A stretch of 64,000 bases of DNA from CAZFGK01 sp964518635 (GCA_964518635.1 CAZFGK010000015.1:17552-81551), one strand, 5' to 3'; counted from the first letter of the stretch, positions 54,927-63,661 are shown. Numbers and translations are program-made. Notes: generated by a model not told the origin, from the letters alone.

Positions 54927-55271
54927 CTAAAAAAGGGATAATTGAGGCGGCGATTCTTCAGGATCCACTCGTTTTTTCCCGCGGAAAATTGACTGCTGAC
55001 CGAATTGTCGGTCGGTAACTGCGAGCAGTCGGACCTCTCCCCCCGGCGGCAGCATCTTTTTGATCTCACGCCTGAAGACATCTGCTTTGTCATCCGAACC
55101 GCAGAAGCGGGCATAGACTGAATACTGTAATTGCATGAAGCCATGCCGCAGCAGCACCTTTCGAAAACGAGTGTAATGATTGCGTTCAGCCGATGTTTCA
55201 ACCGGCAAATCAAACATAGCGAAAAGCCACACGATGCGGTAGTGCGAAAGGTTACGGCGTTCGCGTTTCAT
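54927..55271 (-). CDS. cas2: CRISPR-associated endoribonuclease Cas2
   Basis: 114 residues. The ferredoxin-like fold begins with IVWLFAMFDLPVETSAERNHY, with the key Asp in MFDLP, then FRKVLLRHGFMQLQYSVYARF. The type II-style C-terminus is PEESPPQLSLF. It forms the spacer-integration complex with Cas1. It overlaps cas1 by 20 bases and ends 5 bases from the array terminator's T run. Confidence 0.95.
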   Translation of the reverse strand: MKRERRNLSHYRIVWLFAMFDLPVETSAERNHYTRFRKVLLRHGFMQLQYSVYARFCGSDDKADVFRREIKKMLPPGGEVRLLAVTDRQFGQQSIFRGKKRVDPEESPPQLSLF

Positions 55272-56184
55272 AGGTAATGACCGGGACAGACAATCGAGCT
55301 GATGTTTTCATGTACACTCCTGCGAGGTTTGTAGCAAGACGGGCAAAAATGTCAAACAGTGTTCGTTCGGAGTCTTCTACGAGATAGCGTGCGGAGATCA
55401 GCGGAGGCAGAAACTCTGCCTTGAGTTCCTTGTTTATTTCAACATCAGCGCCATGCTTTCTGATCAGTTGAAGTACAACGGAGTCGACAATCGGGCGAAA
55501 GGGCTCCATCAAATCGTCAGCAAGACAAAACGGATTGTAACGATTGTGATGGTGGAGTCCGAGACTGGGGTGGAGTCCGACTGCGCAAATAGCCCGAGTC
55601 ATCATTGCTCGAATGACTGCATAGCCATAATTCATTAGCCGATTGTGGTCTTCAGCCATTTGATCTCGGCGAAAGTCGGCGCCAAACAGGGCGGGCCAGT
55701 ATTTTCGGGCTGCCTGCGCTTCAAGATTCACCGCATCACCAGATCGAACTTTTCGACTGAGAACGCTGAGACCGGCATCTGAACCGTTCAGTGACTTGAG
55801 CAAATTACCCTGAGCAAGTACTTTCGCTTTCACGATCTGCTTCCAAAGCTGTTTGCGAAGCGGAACAGAGGATTCAACCTGGGCCGTCATCCGTTCAGTC
55901 TGAGTAAAATGTGCATTGAGAGGGAGCAGCATACCGACGGGCAAGTGCTTGCTATTGCAGACGATGACCAGTCCGCCCGCTTCGGCAATTCCGCCAAGTA
56001 CTGCCTGAGTGAGATTTACCGCCGGATGAGAAATGACAAGTGCGGCGATGTCTGAAAGGGGAATAGTTGTGGAGGTTTCACCGGAGGCTATACGAAGTCG
56101 GCCGAGATCGACATTGAGTCGAGCCGGATTATCCGAAAGATCAATCCACCGATCATCCATACGCCCATGAAAGTATCGGCGCAA
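55252..56184 (-). CDS. cas1: CRISPR-associated integrase Cas1 (type II)
   Basis: 310 residues. The integrase site is kept: Glu in AVNLEAQAARKYWPALFG, His in LHPSLGLHHHNRYNPF and the acid in CLADDLMEPFRPIVD. The N-terminal beta domain includes IPLSDIAALVISHP. The pattern fits the type II (NMENI) Cas1 family. It lies 19 bases downstream of cas9 and overlaps cas2, giving the minimal cas9-cas1-cas2 order without csn2 or cas4, that is, subtype II-C. Confidence 0.96.
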   Translation of the reverse strand: MRRYFHGRMDDRWIDLSDNPARLNVDLGRLRIASGETSTTIPLSDIAALVISHPAVNLTQAVLGGIAEAGGLVIVCNSKHLPVGMLLPLNAHFTQTERMTAQVESSVPLRKQLWKQIVKAKVLAQGNLLKSLNGSDAGLSVLSRKVRSGDAVNLEAQAARKYWPALFGADFRRDQMAEDHNRLMNYGYAVIRAMMTRAICAVGLHPSLGLHHHNRYNPFCLADDLMEPFRPIVDSVVLQLIRKHGADVEINKELKAEFLPPLISARYLVEDSERTLFDIFARLATNLAGVYMKTSARLSVPVITYETRTP

Positions 56185-56203
56185 GGGAGGTCAGCTTGAA
56201 TGG

Positions 56204-59200
56204 TTAGTCGTTTGCCCTTCGCACTTCGCCGAGAGGAGTGATGACGACTTTTTCGGCACCCTTCTCACGTAACCCGTCAGGATACGCTGTCTGACCGATC
56301 TTTGGAATTTTCGTGATCGGTCTGGCTTCGGACAAGTCTACCCAACGAATTTGCCGACTCAACGGAATTGATCTTACAACCACAAACTTTGCTCTGCCTT
56401 GACTATCCGTTAGTCGGAGAATTTCACCATTGGCGATGCTGAACAGAAATCCCGGGCCGCGCTTGATGACTGGCTCTCCGACACGTTTTCGGCGGACTGC
56501 TTCCATCAGACTCACCACTCGTCCTTCCCATTTCGGCTTTCCTTTTGAATCTTCGGTCTCAATGATCTCCATGTGATGATTGGAATCGCTCATGACATGG
56601 CGGACGCCATTTCCGTTTCCGACTGTCATCGTGTCGAGATTGTAACGAATGCGAACCTTTCGTATCTGGTGGCGTCGCGTTCCAGCCGTCACCCAGGGGA
56701 GATTGACGGGGTCTTTAAAGGTGTCCTTAGGCTCTTTGTCACCGACGGCATCTGCGACAATGTTTCGAATCACGCGATCAACGATGAGCGGGATGTCCTT
56801 TTTGGATAGCCGTTCGAGTTTGATTCGCTCATGGACGATTCTCTTTCCCCTTTCGTCGAATCCCTGATCAGAGTAGAACGTTTCTTTATGGAGTTGTCCC
56901 CGCACTCGTTTGCTGATTTTGTGGGAGACGAGTACGTCAGGAAGTTTCTGCTCCAAAGTTCTTCGCAAATTCGGTATCGGTTCAGGGATAGCAAGTTTGG
57001 TTCTTGCCTCGGGCTGCGGTTGTTGCTGCACAAAAGTTGGTAGATTCTTCACAAGAGCAGGAGTTGTGAGTGCGATCACTACGGCATCAATTGCGTGGTG
57101 GCGATGATCGTCACGGGTTTTGTTCTCGGTATCAGAGAGCAGACCATTCAAGCCCCAGGTATGACGTAGCATTGAAGTGTATGAGCCGCCAGTCGCTTGT
57201 ACGCGACGTATGCGATGTTCGTCAACACCGTCATCCCCGACACCGCCATAAAGCAGACCAAGGTACTGTCTTGCTTTCTTGGAAGCGACGCGAGTATCGA
57301 CAAGCTGGCGCTCTGAAAAGTCATCAAGCGACGCATCGACTTCGGAATCGTTCATTTTAAATCGGCGAAATTTGCCGGCGCCGCCTTTGAATGCCTGCAC
57401 CCGTGCAATGATATCGTCCCATTGCGGCGTGCCATGATATGCTTCGTACGGAGTTCGGTTATGCTTTCGATTACGATTTTCGTTGGCAAGACAGAGTGTT
57501 AAATTGCCGAAGGAATTGTCGGCTGACCGAGAGAAGGGGATGATATGCTCAATATCAAATTGTGGGTGTGCACCGACGAGGTCTTTGATCTCTATCGGTG
57601 TTCCGGTGTAAGGGCACTTCCAGTTGCATTCTTCGGCAAGGAGGACTTTCAGAATGTCGTCGCGACGCGGGTTTGATAATCCACATTCCTTCAACAAGCG
57701 ATCTGCGGCCTTCACTCGTTCCTTCTCGTTGCTGCGCATTCTATCAATGGCTTCAGCTCGCTGTTTGGCTGTCTTACGAAGATCGCGACCAAGTTCCACG
57801 CGTATTTCAGCTGGTTTTCCATAATGAGAAGTGATTGCATTGACTATCCTGCGCACTTCAGTCAACGCTCTTGATACAACAGGGTTTTTAATGTCCCCCA
57901 GTGCTGCCCGGGTCGCGACAGGTGGTAATTCGGTGAGTGCAGCGCCTCGACGCTTGGTGAGTTCAGGAAAGGCGATTCGCTTTGCTTCTACTTCGCTTAG
58001 TCCTTCGCGAAGAAGAGGCAAAAGCATTTCGATTGCAGTCCGAGAGTATGCGGAGACTCCATCTTCAAGACTGATTTCCGAAAAATTTTTTGCCTGTTCC
58101 GCAGTGAAGCCAAAACCTTCTTGAACGATCCGAATGAGGGCAGTCTCAGATGTGACCGATCGTAGGAGTTCAATAAGTCCATCTCGCAGTCGTTCTTCCA
58201 GATTGCGCCATTCATCCAAACCCAATGCTTCTATGAATTTTGCTGCAGTACGATTACCGACAATTCGCTTCTCACCACCTTCTTCCAAATTGAATTTTCC
58301 TGAACGTGCCTTTAGTCCAAGCAACTTCCGGCATTCTGTAAATGACAGTGAGGCATTTTCGCTCAAATACTCAATGAGAATTTGTTTTTGTGCTGCCGTG
58401 AGTGGGACAGAATCCGAAGAATCAGTTTTTAGTCTGAGATTGTTGACTGTCTTGAGATATCTGAACTCCTGCACTGGAAGTAGCGACCAGTCGGCTCTTC
58501 TCTTTTTTGGAATCAACTCACAGAAACCGCGAGTACTCTTCTGACTCTTGAGTGGTCGCTGATAAAAAATGGCGTTGGTCAGTTTCTTCTTCTCAACTTC
58601 GTTGCTCAATATTGCATGATGTCTGAGCTGTTGCTGACAGAGTGCCTCGAATTCGAGATTATACATGTCACGGGCTGTGTACTTCGTGCGGACGCGAATT
58701 CTGTCCTCTTGCAACTTCTTAAAATACTCGCCAAGTGTTCTTGCTCCGCTCGACGCAATTTCAGACGCAAGGTCCTTTATCGAACTTTTGACCACGCCGT
58801 CATCATTAGATTCTTTGGAGGATTCTTTACGATTGCTTTTGAAGCCCCGTCGCTGAGAGAAGGAGTAGAAAACGCGACCTAGTTCATGCGGCTTGAGTTT
58901 CTTGTCCAATCCGTCAGCGCGTAGCTCATAGACGGACATACCTATTTTCTTGTCGAGTTTGTTAAAGTATTCGTGACGCGATTCGCTGCTTTCAACATCC
59001 CCTTCAGGGAGTAGTTCCATGCGTTGAAGATGTTTCGCAGTCTTGATGAGTCGCCGGACATGTCGTTCCAGACCACGTCGGATGAGTCGTGCACTTCGCC
59101 GAGCGGCATTTCGTGATTCCCCTTTGCCGTCCTTTTCGAGACTATCCAGCCCTGCTTCGAACACTCGGCTGCCGAGGTTGATGACTTCTAGGGGGTTGTC

Positions 59201-59284
59201 CTCTTCGTCCGTCTGTACCACTGCCCAGCCAACGGAAGAAGTCCCGATATCGATTCCCAGAATGTACTTGGTCGGAGTGCTCAT
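56204..59284 (-). CDS. cas9: Compact type II-C Cas9 nuclease
   Basis: 1026 residues, small for Cas9. RuvC-I is YILGIDIGTSSVGWAVVQ (Asp12). The arginine-rich bridge helix is NAARRSARLIRRGLERHVRR (59-78). RuvC-II is EIRVELGRDL (Glu497). The HNH domain has CNWKCPYTGTPIE and QFDIEHIIPFSRSADNSFGN (His580) with NENRNRK. RuvC-III is RHHAIDAVVIAL (His730, Asp733). All catalytic residues are present, so it should cut both DNA strands guided by crRNA and tracrRNA. The C-terminal ~270 residues would read the PAM, which is unknown. The gene starts just inside the tracrRNA promoter region. Confidence 0.98.
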   Translation of the reverse strand: MSTPTKYILGIDIGTSSVGWAVVQTDEEDNPLEVINLGSRVFEAGLDSLEKDGKGESRNAARRSARLIRRGLERHVRRLIKTAKHLQRMELLPEGDVESSESRHEYFNKLDKKIGMSVYELRADGLDKKLKPHELGRVFYSFSQRRGFKSNRKESSKESNDDGVVKSSIKDLASEIASSGARTLGEYFKKLQEDRIRVRTKYTARDMYNLEFEALCQQQLRHHAILSNEVEKKKLTNAIFYQRPLKSQKSTRGFCELIPKKRRADWSLLPVQEFRYLKTVNNLRLKTDSSDSVPLTAAQKQILIEYLSENASLSFTECRKLLGLKARSGKFNLEEGGEKRIVGNRTAAKFIEALGLDEWRNLEERLRDGLIELLRSVTSETALIRIVQEGFGFTAEQAKNFSEISLEDGVSAYSRTAIEMLLPLLREGLSEVEAKRIAFPELTKRRGAALTELPPVATRAALGDIKNPVVSRALTEVRRIVNAITSHYGKPAEIRVELGRDLRKTAKQRAEAIDRMRSNEKERVKAADRLLKECGLSNPRRDDILKVLLAEECNWKCPYTGTPIEIKDLVGAHPQFDIEHIIPFSRSADNSFGNLTLCLANENRNRKHNRTPYEAYHGTPQWDDIIARVQAFKGGAGKFRRFKMNDSEVDASLDDFSERQLVDTRVASKKARQYLGLLYGGVGDDGVDEHRIRRVQATGGSYTSMLRHTWGLNGLLSDTENKTRDDHRHHAIDAVVIALTTPALVKNLPTFVQQQPQPEARTKLAIPEPIPNLRRTLEQKLPDVLVSHKISKRVRGQLHKETFYSDQGFDERGKRIVHERIKLERLSKKDIPLIVDRVIRNIVADAVGDKEPKDTFKDPVNLPWVTAGTRRHQIRKVRIRYNLDTMTVGNGNGVRHVMSDSNHHMEIIETEDSKGKPKWEGRVVSLMEAVRRKRVGEPVIKRGPGFLFSIANGEILRLTDSQGRAKFVVVRSIPLSRQIRWVDLSEARPITKIPKIGQTAYPDGLREKGAEKVVITPLGEVRRAND

Positions 59285-59294
59285 GGCCCCTCAC

Positions 59295-59322
59295 TTGACA
59301 AATTGCCCGTATTGTTTACACT
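59295..59322 (+). promoter_or_regulatory. Likely tracrRNA promoter
   Basis: TTGACA (59295-59300) and TACACT (59317-59322) are 16 bases apart and point into the anti-repeat. Transcription would begin near 59328-59330. It lies between the cas9 start codon and the anti-repeat and overlaps the predicted cas9 transcript start. Confidence 0.65.
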
Positions 59323-59325
59323 CAC

Positions 59326-59353
59326 AATGTACTTGAATGACCGCTAACGTCAA
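59326..59353 (-). promoter_or_regulatory. Possible cas9 promoter inside the anti-repeat
   Basis: On the minus strand TTGACG (59353-59348) and TACATT (59331-59326) are 16 bases apart, in the same places as ttgccg and tacatt in each CRISPR repeat. A start near 59319 would give a leader of about 35 bases before the cas9 ATG. Confidence 0.5.
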
Positions 59354-59432
59354 CCCTCAGTAAGGTGCGCTAGCACCAAAGGCAATGCCCTGCGGGGCAC
59401 CTACGACCGACTTGATTCGGTCGTTTTTTTTT
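59328..59432 (+). ncRNA. tracrRNA
   Basis: The 36-base anti-repeat (59326-59361) pairs with the plus-strand repeat over its whole length with 7 differences, two of which give G-U pairs. The 14 bases aatgtacttgaatg match the repeat complement exactly. A nexus-like hairpin follows (ggtgc/gcacc, 59364-59377), then tgccc/gggca (59386-59399 region). The terminator stem acgaccga/tcggtcgt (59403-59410 with 59417-59424) with nine Ts ends it. Size is about 100 bases. It is transcribed away from cas9. Confidence 0.9.
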
Positions 59433-59465
59433 GATGATGGCGACGATATTGCCCTCCACTCACAC

Positions 59466-59495
59466 AAAAAAAGCCCTTCATGCGAAGGGCTTTTT
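59466..59495 (-). terminator. Bidirectional terminator before the zinc-ribbon gene end
   Basis: The stem aagccctt (59471-59478) / aagggctt (59485-59492) has Ts on both strands. It ends the small minus-strand gene at 59526 and shields the tracrRNA/cas9 region from read-through. Confidence 0.8.
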
Positions 59496-59525
59496 AAAAA
59501 TTACCAGTACACGTTGATCAGATTA

Positions 59526-59714
59526 TCAACCGTACAGTTCCTTTTCGTTGCATTTGCAGACGCCGATCGAAATATCGCGGAACTTCCAGTCGCCGGAGGT
59601 TCCTTTCAGGGCGCGTACGTGACGTACAAACACTTTGTCCGTGCTGCAGACCGGGCACTGGACTTTATGGGTCTTCTTGTTCGCTTTGTCTGAGAAGCTC
59701 TGCTTCTTTGCCAT
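59526..59714 (-). CDS. Small zinc-ribbon protein, 62 aa
   Basis: The N-terminus is basic (AKKQSFSDKANKKTHK), followed by one CPVC pair and a late CKC pair (VQCPVCSTDKVF ... ISIGVCKCNEKEL), which could hold one zinc. It does not match ribosomal L33. A ggagg lies 9 bases before ATG and a terminator follows, so it is a real, independently transcribed gene. Function unknown. Confidence 0.7.
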   Translation of the reverse strand: MAKKQSFSDKANKKTHKVQCPVCSTDKVFVRHVRALKGTSGDWKFRDISIGVCKCNEKELYG

Positions 59715-59957
59715 TGTCTATCAACCTCCGCCATTCATTGTTAACTCAATCAAGGGACGCACGACGCCGAATAACTGTTTCATCTTTCATGCTCGTGCTT
59801 CCAAAACAACTACAAGACCCAACCAGAGGGTGGGGCACCAAGTTCTACTTCCAAGCCATCGGCTTTGCATCAACCATTGAAACCAGCATCGGTTCCCGTG
59901 CATGATGAAAACGGCGATAACCTTCGCCAGATCGTTCAGCGAATGACTGAAGGGATT

Positions 59958-60173
59958 CTAGCGAGAGATATCGACGGCCTGTTCGGCAGTCTGAAGCTGT
60001 TGTCGGACTTCAACGAGTAATCGGGTGCTCTCATGCAGGACGAGAAACTCTCGATTGTTCGCAAACTGTGGGGAGGCAACCAGAAACCAGTCGGCGGCCT
60101 GCTCATACTCACCAGCTTTGAGAGCCAGTAGTGCCTGACAGTACGCTTTCTCGGCAGATTCAAGTAGTGGCAT
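59958..60173 (-). CDS. Small TPR-like protein
   Basis: 71 residues from ATG 60173 (MPLLESAEKAYCQALLAL), overlapping the upstream stop by about 14 bases. The pattern AYCQALLALKAGEYEQAADWFLVA is one TPR-like helix pair, followed by a helix with LLVEVRQQLQTAEQAV. Last gene of the DUF4388 set. A longer start at 60212 is possible. No function can be named. Confidence 0.55.
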   Translation of the reverse strand: MPLLESAEKAYCQALLALKAGEYEQAADWFLVASPQFANNREFLVLHESTRLLVEVRQQLQTAEQAVDISR

Positions 60174-60942
60174 GAGATGCCTCGCTGGATCTGCCCGATT
60201 TCTGCTGTTCATCTCTGGATTTCATCACTCGCTCGGCGGTTTTGAGCCGGGTCACAAATGGTTCGACCAGATATCCCTGCAGCTTGAGGTAATATATGAT
60301 GGCGGCGGCAAGATGCAACGCCTCCCGATGGAATTGACGTTCTGCTTTGGAAAGGGCTTCATCGAGCACCGAGATCAGGTGTAACCGATTGCCGGAGAGG
60401 TCTTTATGGAGATTCGACAGGGCCGCAAGATGCGCCTCGAAATTCGCCAGCGTATCGTGATCGTCCTTTTCTTCGCTCATTTTCGGGCTGATTTCTGACC
60501 GAATGGCACTTTCCGACGCTCTTTTCAGAACCAATTTCGGTGGCATGCTTTGCGGCTGAGCTGATTTTTCGGTCGAAGGATTCGACTCCAGCCATGCCAA
60601 CATCTTGTCTCGAACTGTTGGTCCCATGTTATCGAAGAGGTGAGGATTCGCGACTTTGTTTTTCACTTCAGAGAGAATCATGCGCACACGATATCGATCA
60701 CCGGGGCGAACAGATTCAGACTCTTTCCATGCTTCATGGCTTTCAACCCACTCGGCGAGTTTTCGTTCTTTTGCTGAGTTGATCGATCCTTCCAGCAAAG
60801 TGCGTGCGATATCATCGAGTTCGTTGATTCCTTCAAGCACACTGAGTCGTTCTTCCTTCTTGCCGATTGTTCTGGCGATGAAAGAGGTGAGCATCGTTTC
60901 CATGCGGCGAAGCTCGTAGACTCGTGTTTCAGCAGTGGTCAT
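60160..60942 (-). CDS. Hypothetical helical protein, 260 aa
   Basis: The N-terminal half is helical with many charged residues (AETRVYELRRMETMLTSFI, ELDDIARTLLEGSINSAKE). A polar linker (PSTEKSAQPQSMPPKL) follows, then a second helical half (LHKDLSGNRLHLISVLDEAL, ALHLAAAIIYYLKLQGYLVE). No known domain is recognised. Its ATG overlaps the stop of the DUF4388 gene by one base, so it should work with that protein. Confidence 0.65.
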   Translation of the reverse strand: MTTAETRVYELRRMETMLTSFIARTIGKKEERLSVLEGINELDDIARTLLEGSINSAKERKLAEWVESHEAWKESESVRPGDRYRVRMILSEVKNKVANPHLFDNMGPTVRDKMLAWLESNPSTEKSAQPQSMPPKLVLKRASESAIRSEISPKMSEEKDDHDTLANFEAHLAALSNLHKDLSGNRLHLISVLDEALSKAERQFHREALHLAAAIIYYLKLQGYLVEPFVTRLKTAERVMKSRDEQQKSGRSSEASHATT

Positions 60943-61829
60943 CAGCGAATACTCTGGGTGGTGATTCGTCGTTCGGTGAGACGATTGACCGGTTTCTCCT
61001 GGACATACTCTTCGAGAAGTCCGGCGAGGCGATTCAGCATTGGTTCAAGAGATTGATATTCTGCTGAGCGACTGTTCAGCGGGTCGGCATTCTTCTGCAG
61101 TTTCGGTTCGGCGAGAGTGACAATACCGGCGAGTTTCATCTGCGCGAGAATGCGTAAAGTCCGGTGACGATCGAGCGTGCTCGCACGGCAGATTTCTGAA
61201 ATATTCCGGTAGCCGTCGACATGGGAAAGAACCGTCCATTCCTCTCCGTCCATGGCGATCTCACGACGCCGACCAGCAGTAGCCGGGGCGATGGTAAGCA
61301 CACGATCAAGATTCGGCAGGGTATCGTTGATGAATTGCATTTCGTCAAGGCGACGTGCCCCTTCAAGGATGACATTCTCAACCGACAACCGAACGGTGAT
61401 CTCTTCATCAGTCGGAAATTGATTCTCGTAAAATTTGAATGTGCCGGTGGTCCAGCCAAGGAGTGAGAAGAGCAACTCTTCGATCTGCGCAGTGACTACT
61501 TCATTGAGATCCCGATTGTCGATATAGCCGCGCCCGAGAAGAATTTCGCCGAGTCGTTTGCTGTTTTCATTCGCGGTCTGGATCGCGATTGCTTCTTCGA
61601 GCTGTGGTTCGGTGATCCGTTTTTTCTCACGGAGAAGTTGGCCGATATGGAAGGTCTGACGCGGGCCGTAGCCATAGATCACATCCCCCTTCTCGAAGTA
61701 GACCATGACAATGGAGTCTTCTCGTTGAATGCCGAGTGTTCCGGCTTTCTTTCCGGCGGCGAGAAGCTGGAAGATCTCGGCGAGAGTGAATTTTTCGATA
61801 TTCCCCTGAAGGGCACTGCTCATATCCAT
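60942..61829 (-). CDS. DUF4388 (PATAN-like) domain protein
   Basis: 295 residues. The N-terminal domain ALQGNIEKFTLAEIFQLLAAGKKAGTLGI (in parts: LAEIFQLLAAGKKAG) and VYFEKGDVIYGYG is typical of DUF4388. A middle part has LGEILLGRGYIDNRDLNEVV and ELLFSLLGWTTGTFKFYE, also family features. A winged-helix-like region (ISEICRASTLDRHRTLRILAQM) is at the C-terminus. Such proteins appear in signalling and gliding-motility contexts. First gene of a three-gene coupled set. Confidence 0.82.
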   Translation of the reverse strand: MDMSSALQGNIEKFTLAEIFQLLAAGKKAGTLGIQREDSIVMVYFEKGDVIYGYGPRQTFHIGQLLREKKRITEPQLEEAIAIQTANENSKRLGEILLGRGYIDNRDLNEVVTAQIEELLFSLLGWTTGTFKFYENQFPTDEEITVRLSVENVILEGARRLDEMQFINDTLPNLDRVLTIAPATAGRRREIAMDGEEWTVLSHVDGYRNISEICRASTLDRHRTLRILAQMKLAGIVTLAEPKLQKNADPLNSRSAEYQSLEPMLNRLAGLLEEYVQEKPVNRLTERRITTQSIR

Positions 61830-62092
61830 GATATCTCTTCCTTCGTGGGCTTCAATTCCTTCGATGACCTTTGGTCATTCTGATCAATCGGTTGTCTAGT
61901 CGACCAATGTCATCGTATTATCTTGTTTATTTGCAACAAGATAGACTTCATCAAACATTCTGCTTTGGCAAACCGATTCGATTGCATACAGTTAGGGCAG
62001 GATGTCAATTCAAGATACAGAGTCGCGGCATTGAGTCAACTGTTATCAGAGCAAAGAGGATTGATCCGGATGATTCGATGGAGGTTGACCGT

Positions 62093-62755
62093 ATGATGAC
62101 GGATTCCGGCGGATCGTACGGGCGGATCGAGTCGATCGATTCTCCCTATCGGGGGGAGCAGAAAGTCAGCTTCTCGACGGAGGAGAGCTTGATGATTCCC
62201 TCGCTTTTGGTTCTCAAGCACAAACTGGTCGTTGGGACTATTATCACTGTCGCGCAGTTTCTACAGCTCAAGCGAGAATCAGATGAAACCCGAACTAAGG
62301 AATTCGCCGAGCGATATCTTGCCCTCCGGATGTATGGAACGGATGAATTGCGCGCACGTCTTCGGGAAAAAGGATGTGGCTCAGAGGCGATTTCCCTGGT
62401 AATCGCAGATCTTACCAAACGTCGCTTGTTGGATGACGAGGCCTATGCCTTTGCACTGGTACGCCGCACCCTTGAGCGAAAACCGGCGGGAGAGCAGTTC
62501 CTGATTGCAGTTCTTCGCAAGAAACGACTGAATCAACAACTGGCAACGACGGTGGTGCAGACCGCGCTTCTGTCTGAAGATGAATCTTCGCTGGCGATTC
62601 GTGCTCTGGAAAAGAGATGGCGGCTCTGGGCAAACCTAGACCTTGAGAGCATTCGTAAGAAGGCCTATACTTACTTATCCGGACGCGGGATCGGCTATGC
62701 AGCCGCCAAAGAGGCGGTTGATCTGTTCGCTCGTCGTCAGTCGGAAGAGCAATAA
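62093..62755 (+). CDS. recX: Regulatory protein RecX
   Basis: 220 residues from ATG 62093, with ggagg about 8 bases upstream; the frame continues further upstream but without family features. Three-helix repeats typical of RecX: ERYLALRMYGTDELRARLREKG (in parts), VIADLTKRRLLDDEAYAFALVRRTL and IRKKAYTYLSGRGIGYAAAKEAV. It binds RecA filaments and restrains recombination. No recA is adjacent. alaS starts 24 bases after its stop; recX and alaS are often neighbours. Confidence 0.85.
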   Translation: MMTDSGGSYGRIESIDSPYRGEQKVSFSTEESLMIPSLLVLKHKLVVGTIITVAQFLQLKRESDETRTKEFAERYLALRMYGTDELRARLREKGCGSEAISLVIADLTKRRLLDDEAYAFALVRRTLERKPAGEQFLIAVLRKKRLNQQLATTVVQTALLSEDESSLAIRALEKRWRLWANLDLESIRKKAYTYLSGRGIGYAAAKEAVDLFARRQSEEQ

Positions 62756-62779
62756 CCGAGGTAACAGGCAAGGTACCAG

Positions 62780-63462
62780 ATCAAGACCGCAGAGATACGC
62801 AGTTCATTTCTTAACTACTTCGCGAAACGGGATCATAAGATTATTCCCTCTTCGCCGGTGATCCCCTTTGATGACCCGACTATTCTGTTCACGAATGCGG
62901 GGATGAATCAGTTCAAAGATATTTTCACCGGCAAGAGTCGGGCTGAATCCCCTCGGGCAACGACGGTACAAAAATGTATGCGCGCGGGTGGGAAGCATAA
63001 TGATCTCGACAATGTCGGCTATACCGCGCGGCACCATACGTTCTTTGAAATGCTCGGGAATTTCTCATTCGGCGACTATTTCAAAGAAGAGGCGATTGCC
63101 TTTGCATGGGAATGGTCGACTCGTGAGTTGCAGCTTCCGAAAGAGAAACTCTACGCCAGTGTCTATGAGCAGGATGATGAAGCATTCAATCTCTGGGGGA
63201 AGATCGCGCCTGAATTGAAAAATGGGCGCATCATGCGCTTCGGCAAGAAAGATAACTACTGGTCGATGGGGGATGTCGGCCCGTGTGGTCCCTGCTCTGA
63301 GCTTCATTTTGATCGGGGAGAAAAATTCGGGACCGGACCGGAAGCCAAAGTCAATGGAGAGAGTGATCGCTTCATTGAATTCTGGAATCTGGTCTTCATG
63401 CAATTCGATCAGACTCCAGATGGCAAACTCGTGCCATTGCCGAAACCGTCAACCGATACGGC
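62780..63462 (+). CDS. alaS: Alanyl-tRNA synthetase, broken after the N-terminal catalytic part
   Basis: The frame reads KTAEIRSSFLNYFAKRDH, the usual AlaRS start, but the codon where ATG is expected is ATC (62780-62782), with aagg 6 bases upstream; no ATG, GTG or TTG lies between it and the preceding in-frame stop at 62762. Class II motifs follow: FTNAGMNQFKDIF, RHHTFFEMLGNFSFGDYF, MGDVGPCGPCSELHFD and NLVFMQFDQ. After VPLPKPSTDT the family continues with GMGLER, but here the sequence changes to ALLRNRS and stops at 63508. So about 230 of some 870 residues remain. Confidence 0.85.
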
Positions 63463-63661
63463 GTTGTTGCGCAACCGCTCAATCCGCTCATGGCCATCCC
63501 GATCATGAGCCAAGATCGCCATTCCAGAAACGACCGCGCAACGAGGTTGGAGTGAGACATGAGAGGACTCCGCGAGGAAGGAGCTTGAGGCGAGCGAGGG
63601 GAACTGTCGAAAGGAGCGGGGTTCTAGCCCGACCGGTTCGATTCCGGCAATCCGTTTCGGC
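63460..63661. other. Foreign sequence after the alaS break
   Basis: From about 63460 the sequence no longer fits AlaRS and is more GC-rich. A plus frame shifted from alaS reads NPLMAIPIMSQDRHSRNDR and ends at TGA 63553-63555. It loosely recalls the C-terminal PIxMSQNR stretch of DUF1003 proteins, which is not enough to name it. No other gene is seen before 63662. Confidence 0.5.

Noticed and set aside
54050..54930. Several open frames across the array giving repeated peptides such as GLAASGHSST or LPRAAIQVH
   Set aside because: They are translations of the CRISPR repeats every 66 bases (66 is a multiple of 3, so frames stay open) and have no ribosome sites.
61871..62092. Upstream extension of recX by 74 codons
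   Set aside because: The extra residues have no RecX features, and a ggagg site sits before the ATG at 62093.
63620..63661. T-arm-like sequence ccggttcgattccgg suggesting a tRNA 3' end
   Set aside because: No matching acceptor, D or anticodon arms are found upstream, and the 7 bases after it do not pair with a 5' strand.
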